From positions 13,462 to 77,461 of the forward strand of contig JBCBGM010000006.1 in assembly GCA_038526735.1 (NCBI GenBank): 64,000 nt of DNA, written 5' to 3'. Below the pieces are notes generated by a model. That model ran no database searches and was not told the origin of the DNA. It was given only the letters and a program-made list of their open reading frames with translations. This DNA is from Rubricella sp038526735. Its GTDB lineage: Bacteria > Pseudomonadota > Alphaproteobacteria > Rhodobacterales > Rhodobacteraceae. Positions 51,504-59,740 of the stretch are shown here, in pieces. Positions within the stretch are counted from its first letter, which is position 1. Every line of letters begins with the position of its first letter. Both the position numbers and the translations under genes were made by a program.

Positions 51504-52072
51504 ATCGCGCTCCATTTTGTTGCGGGCGCGGTCATCGCGCGCCCAAAGCTAAACCAGCATCCACCGCCCGGGTGAGGTTGCCCCACGGCCTGCGTGATCG
51601 GACGCGCTGCAAGACAACACCGCAGCAACGTTCCGACCCCTCCGTGGGACACGATCAGCACATCAGCGTGTGAGGCCGTTGCGGCGATTACTCTGCGCAC
51701 CGCTGCCACAATTCGGGTTTGAGCGGCCTGTGCTGTCTCCCATCCGTGAATGGAACGGGTTGGATTGGCAAAGAAGTCTTTGACCACGGGCCAAAATTCA
51801 TCGGGCGGGAGATAGCCTGTGGCGGAACGGTCATTCTCCCCCAAACCCGCGTCACGCTCGACCGGAAGATCCCAGGCTTGAGAGACAAGATCGGCCGCCT
51901 CAACCGCCTTGCGCTCATCACTAGAGAACACTGCTCCTACGTCTTGCAACACCGGGTCGGCGGCAAACTGGGCATGGCGCGCGCACCCAACAGCGTTCAA
52001 GCCCCAGTCAGGGACCGCGACCGCAGGATCAATCTCAACCTCCGCATGGGTCAGGAAAATGACCTTTCCCAT
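51500..52072 (-). CDS. Histidine-phosphatase-superfamily protein in the C-P lyase operon
   Basis: A 190-residue protein of the phosphoglycerate mutase-like fold. The phosphohistidine is His9, but the signature RHG is T-H-A (8-10), so the first conserved arginine is missing. The other active-site parts are present: Arg54 in SSDERKA, Glu/Asp in ENDR (79-82) and His143 in VSHGG. It is embedded by one- and four-base overlaps between phnJ and phnK, so it is made in step with the C-P lyase subunits. It could remove a phosphate from a pathway intermediate, or have lost catalysis and serve as a binding subunit. A GTG three bases upstream of the chosen ATG is in frame. Confidence 0.85.
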   Translation of the reverse strand: MGKVIFLTHAEVEIDPAVAVPDWGLNAVGCARHAQFAADPVLQDVGAVFSSDERKAVEAADLVSQAWDLPVERDAGLGENDRSATGYLPPDEFWPVVKDFFANPTRSIHGWETAQAAQTRIVAAVRRVIAATASHADVLIVSHGGVGTLLRCCLAARPITQAVGQPHPGGGCWFSFGRAMTAPATKWSAI

Positions 52073-52935
52073 CACTCCGCAGCCTTCCCGGCAGCGCCCA
52101 CAAAGCCTGCCGCGCGGCGGCTCGCGCAGTAATCTGTGTCAGAGCACACGAACATCCGCCCGCCCTGATCATCGGTGATGACCTCGTCGAGATAGGTGTG
52201 ATCGGCCCCGCAGAGCGCGCAGGCATGCGGCGCTTTGGACGGATCAAATGGATAATCCTCAAAGTCGAGGCTCACGACCTGCGTGTAGGGCGGCACCGCA
52301 TAAATCCGCTGCTCCCGCCCTGCCCCGAAAAGCTGGATCGCGGCACTCTCCAGCTTTGGGTTGTCGAACTTCGGGATTGGCGAGGGGTTCATCATGTACC
52401 GCCCCTCCACCTTGACCGGATAGTCATAGGCGGTGGCGATCTCGCCGTGGCGCGCGATGTCTTCGTAGAGTTTCACATGCATGAGGCCGTATTCCTCAAG
52501 CGCATGCATCTTGCGGGTCTCGGTCTCGCGCGGCTCTAGAAAGCGCAGCGGCTCGGGGATTGGCACCTGATAGACGAGGATTTGCCCCTCGGTGAGCGGT
52601 GTCTCAGGGATCCGGTGGCGGGTCTGGATGACGGTCGCCTCGGTGGTTGTCTCCGTCACCGCGACACCGGCCGTCTTCTCAAAGAACTTGCGGATCGAGA
52701 CGGCATTCGTCGTGTCATCCGCACCCTGGTCGATCACCTTGAGCGTATCTTCCGGCGTCAGGCACGCGGCAGAGACCTGCACACCCCCCGTGCCCCACCC
52801 ATAGGGCATCGGCATCTCGCGGCTGGCGAAGGGCACCTGGTATCCGGGGATCGCGATGCCCTTGAGGATCGCGCGGCGCACCATGCGCTTTGTCTGCTCG
52901 TCGAGATAGGCGAAGTTGTAGTCTTGGACCGTCAT
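52072..52935 (-). CDS. phnJ: Carbon-phosphorus lyase, PhnJ
   Basis: Radical SAM enzyme that breaks the C-P bond of ribose 1-phosphonate 5-phosphate, releasing the alkane and the 1,2-cyclic phosphate. The 287-residue protein has the four cluster cysteines at 239, 242, 264 and 270, the same C-x2-C-x21-C-x5-C spacing as E. coli PhnJ, and the glycyl-radical candidate Gly31 in IPGYQVPF. The frame runs 243 bases further upstream into phnI, but family similarity begins at MTVQDYNFAYLDEQ, preceded by GGGGGG. It forms the core complex with PhnG, H and I. Confidence 0.97.
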   Translation of the reverse strand: MTVQDYNFAYLDEQTKRMVRRAILKGIAIPGYQVPFASREMPMPYGWGTGGVQVSAACLTPEDTLKVIDQGADDTTNAVSIRKFFEKTAGVAVTETTTEATVIQTRHRIPETPLTEGQILVYQVPIPEPLRFLEPRETETRKMHALEEYGLMHVKLYEDIARHGEIATAYDYPVKVEGRYMMNPSPIPKFDNPKLESAAIQLFGAGREQRIYAVPPYTQVVSLDFEDYPFDPSKAPHACALCGADHTYLDEVITDDQGGRMFVCSDTDYCASRRAAGFVGAAGKAAE

Positions 52936-53002
52936 CACAGCCCCCCATGCGTTGCAGGTTGCATGCTCGCGCATCGTGTCATCGTTTGTGGCGCGCTGCG
53001 GG

Positions 53003-54094
53003 TCATTCCGCGGCCTCTTGTGTCGTCGCCGTGATTGCCTCGCGGCGCAGGCGGCGGATGAGCTCCAGCTCTGACTGGAAATCGACGTAATGCGGCAGCT
53101 TGATATGCTCCAAAAAGCCCGTCGCCTGCACGTTGTCGGAGTGAGAGAGGACAAACTCCTCGTCCTGCGCGGGCGCACCGACGTTGTCTTCGCCCAGCTC
53201 TTCCCACCGTAGCGCGCGGTCTACCAGCGCCATCGAGATGGCCTTGCGCTCGGTCTGACCGAAGACAAGACCATAGCCGCGGGTAAATTGCGGCGGCTCG
53301 GTCTTGGAGCCTGTGAACTGGTTCACTGTCTCGCATTCAGTGACCAAAACCTCGCCCAGCTCGATGGAGAAGCCGAGCTCTGGGATGTCCATCTCGACCG
53401 GCACGGTGCCGATGCGCAGCTCGCCGACGAACGGATGGTTCCGCCCGTAGCCGCGCTGCGTGGAATAGGCCATCGACAGCACGAAGCCCTCATCCCCCCG
53501 GGTGAGCGCTTGCAACCGCAACGGGCGGTCTGCCGGAAACTCCAGCGGCTCGCGTGTGAGATCGCGGGGGGTGTCCTCCCCCTCAACCTCTTCCTGGATC
53601 AGCCCTTCGCGCGACAGAAACTCCGTCACATGCGGGACTTCGGCTGGTGCCGCGGGCTGTTGTGGGGCCTCTTCAGGGGCCAGACCTTCCGCCGCCAGCG
53701 CGAAGTCGAGCAGTCGGTGGGTGTAGTCAAACGTTGGCCCAAGGATTTGCCCGCCGGGCAGGTCTTTGTACGTCGCCGAGATGCGCCGGTCGCAGGCCAT
53801 CGCGCCGGTGTCCACCGGATGCGTCGCACCAAAGCGGGGCAACGTTGTGCGGTAGGCGCGGATCAGAAAGACCGCCTCGATCAGATCGCCGCGGGATTGC
53901 TTGATCGCAAGCGCTGCAAGGTCCGGATCAAAGAGAGAGCCCTCCGCCATCACCCGGTTCACGGCGAGCGAAAGCTGCTCGCGGATTTGCGGGATCGAGA
54001 GCTCAGAGACATCCGGGTTCCCCCGCCGCTCTTCCGCGAGCCAAGCGTGGGCGTTGTCGATGGCCCGCTCGCCACCCTTCACTGCGACATACAT
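53003..54094 (-). CDS. phnI: C-P lyase core subunit PhnI
   Basis: Subunit with nucleosidase activity that, with G, H and L, displaces adenine from ATP by the phosphonate. The 363-residue protein begins MYVAVKGGERAIDNAHAWLAEERRG and has RRISATYKDLPGGQILGPTFDYTHRLLDF and MAYSTQRGYGRNHPFVGELRIG, all conserved in PhnI. It lies three bases after phnH, with a 67-bp gap before phnJ. Confidence 0.96.
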   Translation of the reverse strand: MYVAVKGGERAIDNAHAWLAEERRGNPDVSELSIPQIREQLSLAVNRVMAEGSLFDPDLAALAIKQSRGDLIEAVFLIRAYRTTLPRFGATHPVDTGAMACDRRISATYKDLPGGQILGPTFDYTHRLLDFALAAEGLAPEEAPQQPAAPAEVPHVTEFLSREGLIQEEVEGEDTPRDLTREPLEFPADRPLRLQALTRGDEGFVLSMAYSTQRGYGRNHPFVGELRIGTVPVEMDIPELGFSIELGEVLVTECETVNQFTGSKTEPPQFTRGYGLVFGQTERKAISMALVDRALRWEELGEDNVGAPAQDEEFVLSHSDNVQATGFLEHIKLPHYVDFQSELELIRRLRREAITATTQEAAE

Positions 54095-54097
54095 CCG

Positions 54098-54664
54098 TCA
54101 GTCCTCCACGAGTGTGCTGCGCGGCAGCCCGGCCAAACGATCACCGCTGGTCAAAAAGCAGTCGAAGCCGAGCGGAAATTGCGCTCGGTTTCGCTGGAAA
54201 GCCGCAGTTTCTGGTAGGCTCAAGGTTGCCGTGTCTTTGATGCCGGGGCCTTTGAGCGTTGCGCCTTGGGCGGTCAGCGCGTCCATCTCCACGATCAACG
54301 TCGCCGCGCGATCCGGAAATTCGGAGGTGCCGATCGAAAAGCGGGAGACGGGCTGAAGCGCCTCCCACTTACCCAGCGCAAACATCGCGTGCTCTGGCCC
54401 GGTGAAAGGCGCGGCGGTGTGAAAGGTGATCCAGGCGCGCAGGCTGTCGGTGTCATGCTCCCCAGCGAGGTAAATCGGCGTCGTGTCATCGCAGAGTGTG
54501 AGAAGCAGCACTGCGGCGGCGGGTGAACACCGCGCAGGCGCCTCTCCGCCAACCACCGTTTCGATGGTGCCGGGGCGGGCCATGACGTCCAGCGCAGCGC
54601 GAAAGGCACGGGCGGCGTCACGTGCGGGGTCTGCAAAGCCGCCTTCGAGATGCGTTACGGTCAT
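54098..54664 (-). CDS. phnH: C-P lyase core subunit PhnH
   Basis: A 188-residue subunit of the G2H2I2J2 core. ARAFRAALDVMARPGTIE and the middle LLTLCDDTTPIYLA are standard PhnH sequence. It overlaps phnG by four bases and precedes phnI by three, so stoichiometric expression is likely. Confidence 0.95.
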   Translation of the reverse strand: MTVTHLEGGFADPARDAARAFRAALDVMARPGTIETVVGGEAPARCSPAAAVLLLTLCDDTTPIYLAGEHDTDSLRAWITFHTAAPFTGPEHAMFALGKWEALQPVSRFSIGTSEFPDRAATLIVEMDALTAQGATLKGPGIKDTATLSLPETAAFQRNRAQFPLGFDCFLTSGDRLAGLPRSTLVED

Positions 54665-55140
54665 ACGCCCTCTCCTCGAACCATGGTGAAAAACTCAACC
54701 TTCGTGGCCGCAGCCTTGGCTGCACGCTCTGCCTTGAGAGTGTCAGAGGCCGTGCGCAGCGGCGCGAGGATTGCGTCCTCCATCGCTGCGCCCTGCCCTT
54801 CTTCACACAGAGCATCGACCAGAGCTGCAACGCGCGCCGCTTCAGTGTTTCGCCCTTGCACGTGACCATGCCCAACCGCGCCCGAAGACAGACGCACCGT
54901 GCAGCGCGCGACGGTCATTTCGCCAAGGTTAAACGGCGCGCCAATCGCGCCCGCGCGCCCGCGCACCATCACAGCGCCTACGTCTGGACCGCGCAGGGCG
55001 GCATGCTGTGGAGCCTCTGCGCCATCGAGCCACTCTGCCCAAAGCCGCAACAACTCCTCGCTCGGCGCTTTTGCCAAGAGAGAGAGCCGAGCCTTGCGCT
55101 CCAGCACATCGGGTGAGGCGTCTTCTGCGTTGTTCAACAT
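54661..55140 (-). CDS. phnG: C-P lyase core subunit PhnG
   Basis: A 159-residue subunit, first gene of the C-P lyase operon. MSLLA-like RLSLLAKAPSEELLRLW, RGPDVGAVMVRGRAGAIGAPFNLGEMTVARCTVRL and GHGHVQGRNTEAA are conserved in PhnG. I use the ATG at 55140; the frame extends 135 bases upstream through the operator region without family sequence. Confidence 0.95.
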   Translation of the reverse strand: MLNNAEDASPDVLERKARLSLLAKAPSEELLRLWAEWLDGAEAPQHAALRGPDVGAVMVRGRAGAIGAPFNLGEMTVARCTVRLSSGAVGHGHVQGRNTEAARVAALVDALCEEGQGAAMEDAILAPLRTASDTLKAERAAKAAATKVEFFTMVRGEGV

Positions 55141-55162
55141 CTTGCGGAGTTGTCCTAATAAA

Positions 55163-55177
55163 TATACAACTATACAA
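55163..55177. promoter_or_regulatory. Tandem TATACAA repeat, PhnF operator candidate
   Basis: TATACAACTATACAA holds two copies of TATACAA one base apart, in the phnG/phnF intergenic region and near the expected transcription start of phnG. GntR/HutC-type regulators such as PhnF bind short A/T-rich repeats containing GTATA half-sites, so this is the best operator candidate. Confidence 0.45.
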
Positions 55178-55218
55178 GTTTGATACGCACCCGGCGGCTG
55201 CGACACAAGCCTGAGCAG

Positions 55219-55236
55219 ATGAAGATTTGGTGACAC
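55219..55236 (-). promoter_or_regulatory. Pho-box candidate for the phnG operon
   Basis: On the minus strand GTGTCACCAAATCTTCAT matches the PhoB consensus in about 13 of 18 positions; the first half-site is good and the second weak. A TTGTGT/TATCAA promoter-like pair with a 17-base spacer begins ten bases further on towards phnG. Confidence 0.35.
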
Positions 55237-55237
55237 T

Positions 55238-55954
55238 ATGGGACGAGCCCCCCTTTGGACCGCAATCCGAGACACCTTGCAGGAGGAAATCGCGAGAGGT
55301 CAGTACCGGCCCGGCGACAAGCTTCCGACAGAGGCGCGCTTCTCAGAGCGGTTTGGCGTGAACCGCCACACAATCCGGCGGGCCTTGGCGGATTTGGCGG
55401 CGGGCGGCTTTGTGGTGTCGCGACGGGGCGCAGGTGTCTATGTTGCCCACGCGCAAACGACCTACCCGCTTGGGCGGCGCGTTCGGTTTCACCAGAGCCT
55501 CAGCGCGCTAGGCAAAGCCCCAGCGAAACAGGCGCTCAGCCTCGAAGAGCGAGCAGCCGACCTGGCAGAGGCAGATGCCCTTGCAATCACTGTCGGCGCC
55601 AAGGTCTGCGTTTACGAAGGGTTGAGCCTCGCCGACGACGTGCCGATTGCGGTGTTTCGATCGGTGTTTTCTGCAGAACGCTTTCCCCGTCTCAAAGCGC
55701 TGTTGTCAGAGACACCGTCGGTGACTGCAGCGCTGCGGGCGCATGGCGTGGATGATTACGTGCGGGCTTCGACGGAGGTAACAGCAAAGCGCGCCTCTTC
55801 AACCATCTCAACCCACCTCCGGATAGCGCCCGGAGACCCGATCTTGCGCACAGTTTCGATCAACGTAGACAGCGAAAACCGCCCGATTGAATATGGCCGA
55901 ACCTGGTTTGCGGGCGACCGTGTGTCTTTCACAGTGGGAGAGGGTAGCGCTTAA
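55238..55954 (+). CDS. phnF: GntR-family (HutC subfamily) regulator of phosphonate genes
   Basis: A 238-residue repressor. The N-terminal winged helix is LWTAIRDTLQEEIARGQYRPGDKLPTEARFSERFGVNRHTIRRALADL, with wing GFVVSRRGAGVYV; residues 85-235 form the UTRA ligand-binding domain. It is divergent from phnG and is the PhnF of this cluster by position and type. The effector may be a phosphonate or a pathway intermediate. No good Shine-Dalgarno sequence is seen before the ATG, so expression may be low. Confidence 0.9.
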   Translation: MGRAPLWTAIRDTLQEEIARGQYRPGDKLPTEARFSERFGVNRHTIRRALADLAAGGFVVSRRGAGVYVAHAQTTYPLGRRVRFHQSLSALGKAPAKQALSLEERAADLAEADALAITVGAKVCVYEGLSLADDVPIAVFRSVFSAERFPRLKALLSETPSVTAALRAHGVDDYVRASTEVTAKRASSTISTHLRIAPGDPILRTVSINVDSENRPIEYGRTWFAGDRVSFTVGEGSA

Positions 55955-56164
55955 GGGGGAGCATCGGCGGCGCCAGGAACACCCGCTCTCAAGCCGCGAA
56001 ATTCAGCTGAAATCGCCCTTCGACAGCAGAATTCCGGGCCTCTAATGTGATCAAGACCACACGCGTCACGACTTCTGCGCAGTTGTGGCCTCCTGCCTGT
56101 GGTTTTTGTGCCTGTGGCGCATATGTCCTAACACAGTGAAACCCGTTTTGAACCACATCCAGTG

Positions 56165-56629
56165 ATGCAAGCGCGCCAGCAAGACACGCCTTTGCTCCCT
56201 CGCCGGGCCTTTGCCGCCGCGGGCCTCTCTGCGGTGTTCGCGGCAGCCTCTGTGTCGCTTGCGGTTTGGGGTGGAATGTCTGTCTCTGAGTCATCATCCT
56301 TTCAGTTCTCCCGCGGCACCTCGCTGGCGTCTGGCGAGGAAGAGCGGATGCGGGGTCTGCTGACCCGAGCGCTCCCCGATGAGCGCGTGCATGTTACGAT
56401 TTTGGGCCATACAGGCACCGCCGGTGATGCTGCGGCTAACCTTGCTCTCAGCCAAGAGCGCGCCGCGCTGGCAAGTGACCTTGCGCAGGTCATGGGCATC
56501 AGCCCGGACCGGATCACTGCTCAGGGTGTGGGCGGGGCCGCACCGCTCTCGCGAGACTCTGGTGAGAGCGACCGGGCCTATCAAGCGCGCCTTGCTCGGG
56601 TGGATGTCTCGTTGCAGTTGCGCCGATGA
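56165..56629 (+). CDS. Short OmpA-like membrane-anchored protein
   Basis: A 154-residue protein: one membrane helix near residues 18-40 (AFAAAGLSAVFAAASVSLAVWGG), a short linker, then an OmpA/MotB-type peptidoglycan-binding domain from about 55 to the end (VHVTILGHTGTAGDAAANLALSQERAALASDLA, ITAQGVGGAAPL). NLALSQERA matches the family's N..LS..RA helix, while the usual TD.xG is HTGTAG. It is the first gene of a five-gene run and overlaps the next gene by four bases. A GTG one codon upstream is in frame. Periplasmic orientation is inferred. Role unknown. Confidence 0.72.
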   Translation: MQARQQDTPLLPRRAFAAAGLSAVFAAASVSLAVWGGMSVSESSSFQFSRGTSLASGEEERMRGLLTRALPDERVHVTILGHTGTAGDAAANLALSQERAALASDLAQVMGISPDRITAQGVGGAAPLSRDSGESDRAYQARLARVDVSLQLRR

Positions 56630-57294
56630 CCCCGCGTTTTGCCCTCTGGAGTTCCGCTGTGCTCGCGGCGCTTTTGGCCATTGCCTTCGCCTGGTTTGTA
56701 CGCCTCCCCCTGCCCTTTGAGGGCTTTGCCGTGGTTGTGGCTGCCCTCTTGGCGTTTCTCGGCACCCTGACGCTGATCTCCTGGATGCCCATCGGCTGGG
56801 TTTGGTCTGATGCAGAGCGGTTGCGCCACGCGTTTCAGGCGCAGCACGGTATCTCGGGCAACGCGGCCGACGCAGCACTTGATGCGATCACAACCGCTCA
56901 TGGCCGGGCAAACACGCTTCGCACCGCCGCATCCGCGATGCGCGAAGATGTTGCCGAACGCGTAGAGGCGTTGGCGGACCGTCTGGATGCCGCTGCCCGC
57001 GAGATTTTTTACGAGCCCAAGCAACAGCGCGCGCTGCGGGCCATCGTGATCCGTTCGGATCTGATCGAAGATGCTGCAACCGCCCACGCGAAGCTGCGCC
57101 AGCGCAACCAAGCCACCACCGAAGACGCCTCTCGCGAAAAACTCAGCGCCGCGATAGAGGCCCTCGACGCGGCCTTTGATGAAACCGATTTGCTGGCCGC
57201 ACGCGGGCTTTTGGCCGAGGTTGAAACCGCCTCTGAGGTGGCGGAAACCCTGCTTAAACCAACCAATGGCGCCGCTCACCGGCCTGTCACTTAG
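56626..57294 (+). CDS. Two-helix membrane protein with long helical tail
   Basis: A 222-residue protein. Two membrane helices lie at about 8-27 and 33-54, followed by about 165 residues of predicted helix rich in Ala, Glu, Arg and Asp, probably a cytosolic coiled coil. The layout resembles XpaC-type proteins, which often travel with TelA and VWA proteins in tellurite or toxic-anion loci, but I see no motif that proves it. It starts four bases inside the previous gene and lies 17 bp before the binding-protein/OmpA fusion gene. Function unknown. Confidence 0.65.
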   Translation: MTPRFALWSSAVLAALLAIAFAWFVRLPLPFEGFAVVVAALLAFLGTLTLISWMPIGWVWSDAERLRHAFQAQHGISGNAADAALDAITTAHGRANTLRTAASAMREDVAERVEALADRLDAAAREIFYEPKQQRALRAIVIRSDLIEDAATAHAKLRQRNQATTEDASREKLSAAIEALDAAFDETDLLAARGLLAEVETASEVAETLLKPTNGAAHRPVT

Positions 57295-57311
57295 AACGGA
57301 GACTTTGCCCC

Positions 57312-58979
57312 ATGAAAAAGCTGACCGTTGCCCTTGCTTTGGCCCTGCCCCTGTTCGCGCAAAGCGCGCTTGCAGAGCCGGGCGATCTTTTGGCGCAAAC
57401 CGTGACCGATCCGGTCCGCGATTGTGCGCCGGGGTGGAACAGCAACATGCCTTTGATTGCCTGGGGTGCGGATGGAGTCGTGGCCTACGCCAACGGGGCC
57501 TCCCTCGAAAACGACGGCGGGCTTTTGGGCGACGCAGGCCTGCCGCTCTCGCTGTCGGTGGTTGATAGCTTTGAGGCGCAGCTTTCCGCGTATTTGTCCT
57601 GCGAAACGCCGTATCTGCGCGGTACGCTTGGCATGCTCGCCGCTGCCGCCCCTGTCACCCAAAGCGACCCACGCACCGAGCAGATCGTGTTCTTCAAGCA
57701 TTCCTTCTCTGCCGGGGATGGAATTGTTGCGGGCGAAGGGATTGCCCGCATCTCTGACCTCGCAGGCAAGCGGATCGCGATCCAGGCCAATGGCCCGCAT
57801 GTGGATTTCGTGGGCCGTATCCTCGCCGATGGAGGACTGTCGTTCAATGACGTGGAGATTGTGTGGGTCGAGGACCTCACAGGAGATGGTGACACGCCCT
57901 CTGCCGCCTTTGCCGATGATCGCGCTGACGCTGCCGCGGTGATTTTGCCCGATGCGCGGTTTCTGACCTCAGGCGGGACAGTGGGCACCGGTGCTGAAGG
58001 GTCCGTTCGGGGCTCGACGATCCTGATCTCGACGCAAGAGGCGGCCTCTGTGATCGGAGACTACATCGCCGTACGCGCCGATTACTTTGACGCCAACCGC
58101 GATGACATCGCGCGAATGGTCAACATCCTGTTCCAGGCCGAGGAAGAGATGCGCGTTTTCATGGCCCGCGACGGCGACCCGCGCCAAACGCAAATGGCCC
58201 AGCTGATGGCCAGCGCGTTCTTGGGCGGTCTGCCCACCGAAGAGGGTGTTTTCCTCTGGCAAGACGCGATCACCGACGGATGGGCTGGCAACGCAAAGCA
58301 TTTTGGCGACCCGAATGAAGCACGCCGCTTCGACGTGCTTTTGAGCGAGGTGAATGTCGCCTTGCGCGGGGCTGAAAGGCTCGACGTTCCCGCCAACCTC
58401 GCCACGGCAGAGTGGGATTTTTCCGCTCTGACCGAAGGTCTTACCACGCTCGATGACCGCCAGATCGCAGCTTTCAACCCTGAAGCAGCAGCAGCAGCCG
58501 TGCAGCGGTTGCGCCGCACGGGTCAGCTGGAAGCCAACACAAAGATCGACTTCGAGGTCTTTTTTGAGCCCGACAGCATCACCTTTCCGATCGAGCTTTA
58601 TGCCCGCGATTTTGAGGAGATTTTGCGCCTCGCCTCAACCTACTCTGGCGCGATCATCACCGTAGAGGGCCATTCTGACCCGCTGCACTTCCTGCGCCGC
58701 GAGCGGGACGGCGCCGATAATGCTGAGCTGCGCGCGATCAGAACCTCCACGCAAAACCTGTCGATGGACCGCGCCATCGCCGTGGTTGATGCGCTGACCT
58801 CCTACGCCTCTGACATCGGCACGGACATGAACCGCGATCAGTTCACGGTGGACGGCGTTGGCATCTCGAACCCACGCCACAACCCTCCGTCGACCGAGGC
58901 TCAGTGGCGGGAAAACATGCGTGTGGTCTTTAGGGTTCTGACGGTTCAGGCCGAAGCGACCACCTTCTCGCCGTTGTAA
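57312..58979 (+). CDS. Substrate-binding protein fused to an OmpA-like domain
   Basis: A 555-residue secreted protein. The signal peptide ends at about SALA-EPGD. Residues 25-330 look like a class II periplasmic binding protein of the NMT1/ThiY/PhnD kind (ISDLAGKRIAIQANGPHVDFVGRIL, LPDARFLTSGG, FDANRDDIARMVNILFQAEEEMRVF). A linker leads to an OmpA/MotB domain at about 415-545 (VEGHSDPLHFLRRE, NLSMDRAIAVVDALTSYA). So a ligand-binding module seems tethered to peptidoglycan instead of feeding an importer; no ABC permease is adjacent. It has an ATG with a GGAG site and stands in the middle of the operon. Confidence 0.8.
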   Translation: MKKLTVALALALPLFAQSALAEPGDLLAQTVTDPVRDCAPGWNSNMPLIAWGADGVVAYANGASLENDGGLLGDAGLPLSLSVVDSFEAQLSAYLSCETPYLRGTLGMLAAAAPVTQSDPRTEQIVFFKHSFSAGDGIVAGEGIARISDLAGKRIAIQANGPHVDFVGRILADGGLSFNDVEIVWVEDLTGDGDTPSAAFADDRADAAAVILPDARFLTSGGTVGTGAEGSVRGSTILISTQEAASVIGDYIAVRADYFDANRDDIARMVNILFQAEEEMRVFMARDGDPRQTQMAQLMASAFLGGLPTEEGVFLWQDAITDGWAGNAKHFGDPNEARRFDVLLSEVNVALRGAERLDVPANLATAEWDFSALTEGLTTLDDRQIAAFNPEAAAAAVQRLRRTGQLEANTKIDFEVFFEPDSITFPIELYARDFEEILRLASTYSGAIITVEGHSDPLHFLRRERDGADNAELRAIRTSTQNLSMDRAIAVVDALTSYASDIGTDMNRDQFTVDGVGISNPRHNPPSTEAQWRENMRVVFRVLTVQAEATTFSPL

Positions 58980-58993
58980 TTGGAGAGCGCGGT

Positions 58994-59737
58994 ATGCAAC
59001 TCACAAGGATCATCTCCGTCGCCGCGTTTATCGGCATCTTCCTCTGGATTTTATCTCAGAACCTGTCGAACGGGTTGGGTTTGGTCGAGCGCGAACCCGT
59101 GACACCAAACTGGACCGCAATCGCAAGCTGGCCCAGCGTGCAGGTCGACGACCTCGAAGCCCAGCCCGACCCCAACCGCCGTGTGACGATGATTGTGCTC
59201 GATGACAGCGGCTCGATGGGCAACGGGCTCACGGATGCCAAAGCGGCCGTCGTGAGCGCGCTCAAGGCGATGGACGCCGATGACCGTGTCGCTGTTCTGG
59301 CGCTCAATGCGGGCACAGTCCTTCCGTTCACCACCGTGAGCCACGCTCAGAGTGACCTCTTCGAACGCCTCCGCCCGCTCCGCAGTGAAGGGAGCACGCC
59401 GCTCTCCCGCTCAATTGGCCAAGCGCAGGCGATGCTCGCACAAGAGGCCGCAAGAGCCCGCGGTTTTGGGACGTTTCGGCTAATCGTAACCACCGACGGG
59501 GAGGCCGATGACAGCAACGCCCTCGATGCGATGATCGAGATGCTTGCGTCCTCCACCCCGATCCAGCTCACCACCATCGGGATTGGCATTTCCGGTGGGC
59601 ATGTGCTTCGGCGGCAGGATCTTGGCAGTTTCGTCGATGTGGCCAATGTCGGCGCCCTCGCAGAGGCGCTGCAAGCGGCCGTGGCAGAGAACACAGACTT
59701 CACCGCCATCACCGACTTTAGCGAAACCGAAGGGTGA
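58994..59737 (+). CDS. Membrane-anchored VWA-domain protein
   Basis: A 247-residue protein with one N-terminal membrane helix (about 5-25) and a von Willebrand factor A domain from about 62 to 235. The MIDAS metal site is complete: Asp70-x-Ser72-x-Ser74 in VLDDSGSMG, Thr135 in EGSTPLSRS and Asp168 in TTDGEAD. VWA domains mediate metal-dependent protein binding, so this is a likely adaptor between the fusion protein and another partner. GGAGAG precedes the ATG. It lies three bases before the next gene. Confidence 0.85.
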   Translation: MQLTRIISVAAFIGIFLWILSQNLSNGLGLVEREPVTPNWTAIASWPSVQVDDLEAQPDPNRRVTMIVLDDSGSMGNGLTDAKAAVVSALKAMDADDRVAVLALNAGTVLPFTTVSHAQSDLFERLRPLRSEGSTPLSRSIGQAQAMLAQEAARARGFGTFRLIVTTDGEADDSNALDAMIEMLASSTPIQLTTIGIGISGGHVLRRQDLGSFVDVANVGALAEALQAAVAENTDFTAITDFSETEG

Positions 59738-59740
59738 ATT

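Noticed and set aside
56046..56061. TGTGATCAAGACCACA, a CRP-like site upstream of the OmpA-like gene
   Set aside because: Only one mismatch to TGTGA-N6-TCACA, but no promoter context was found and the match is expected by chance in 64 kb.
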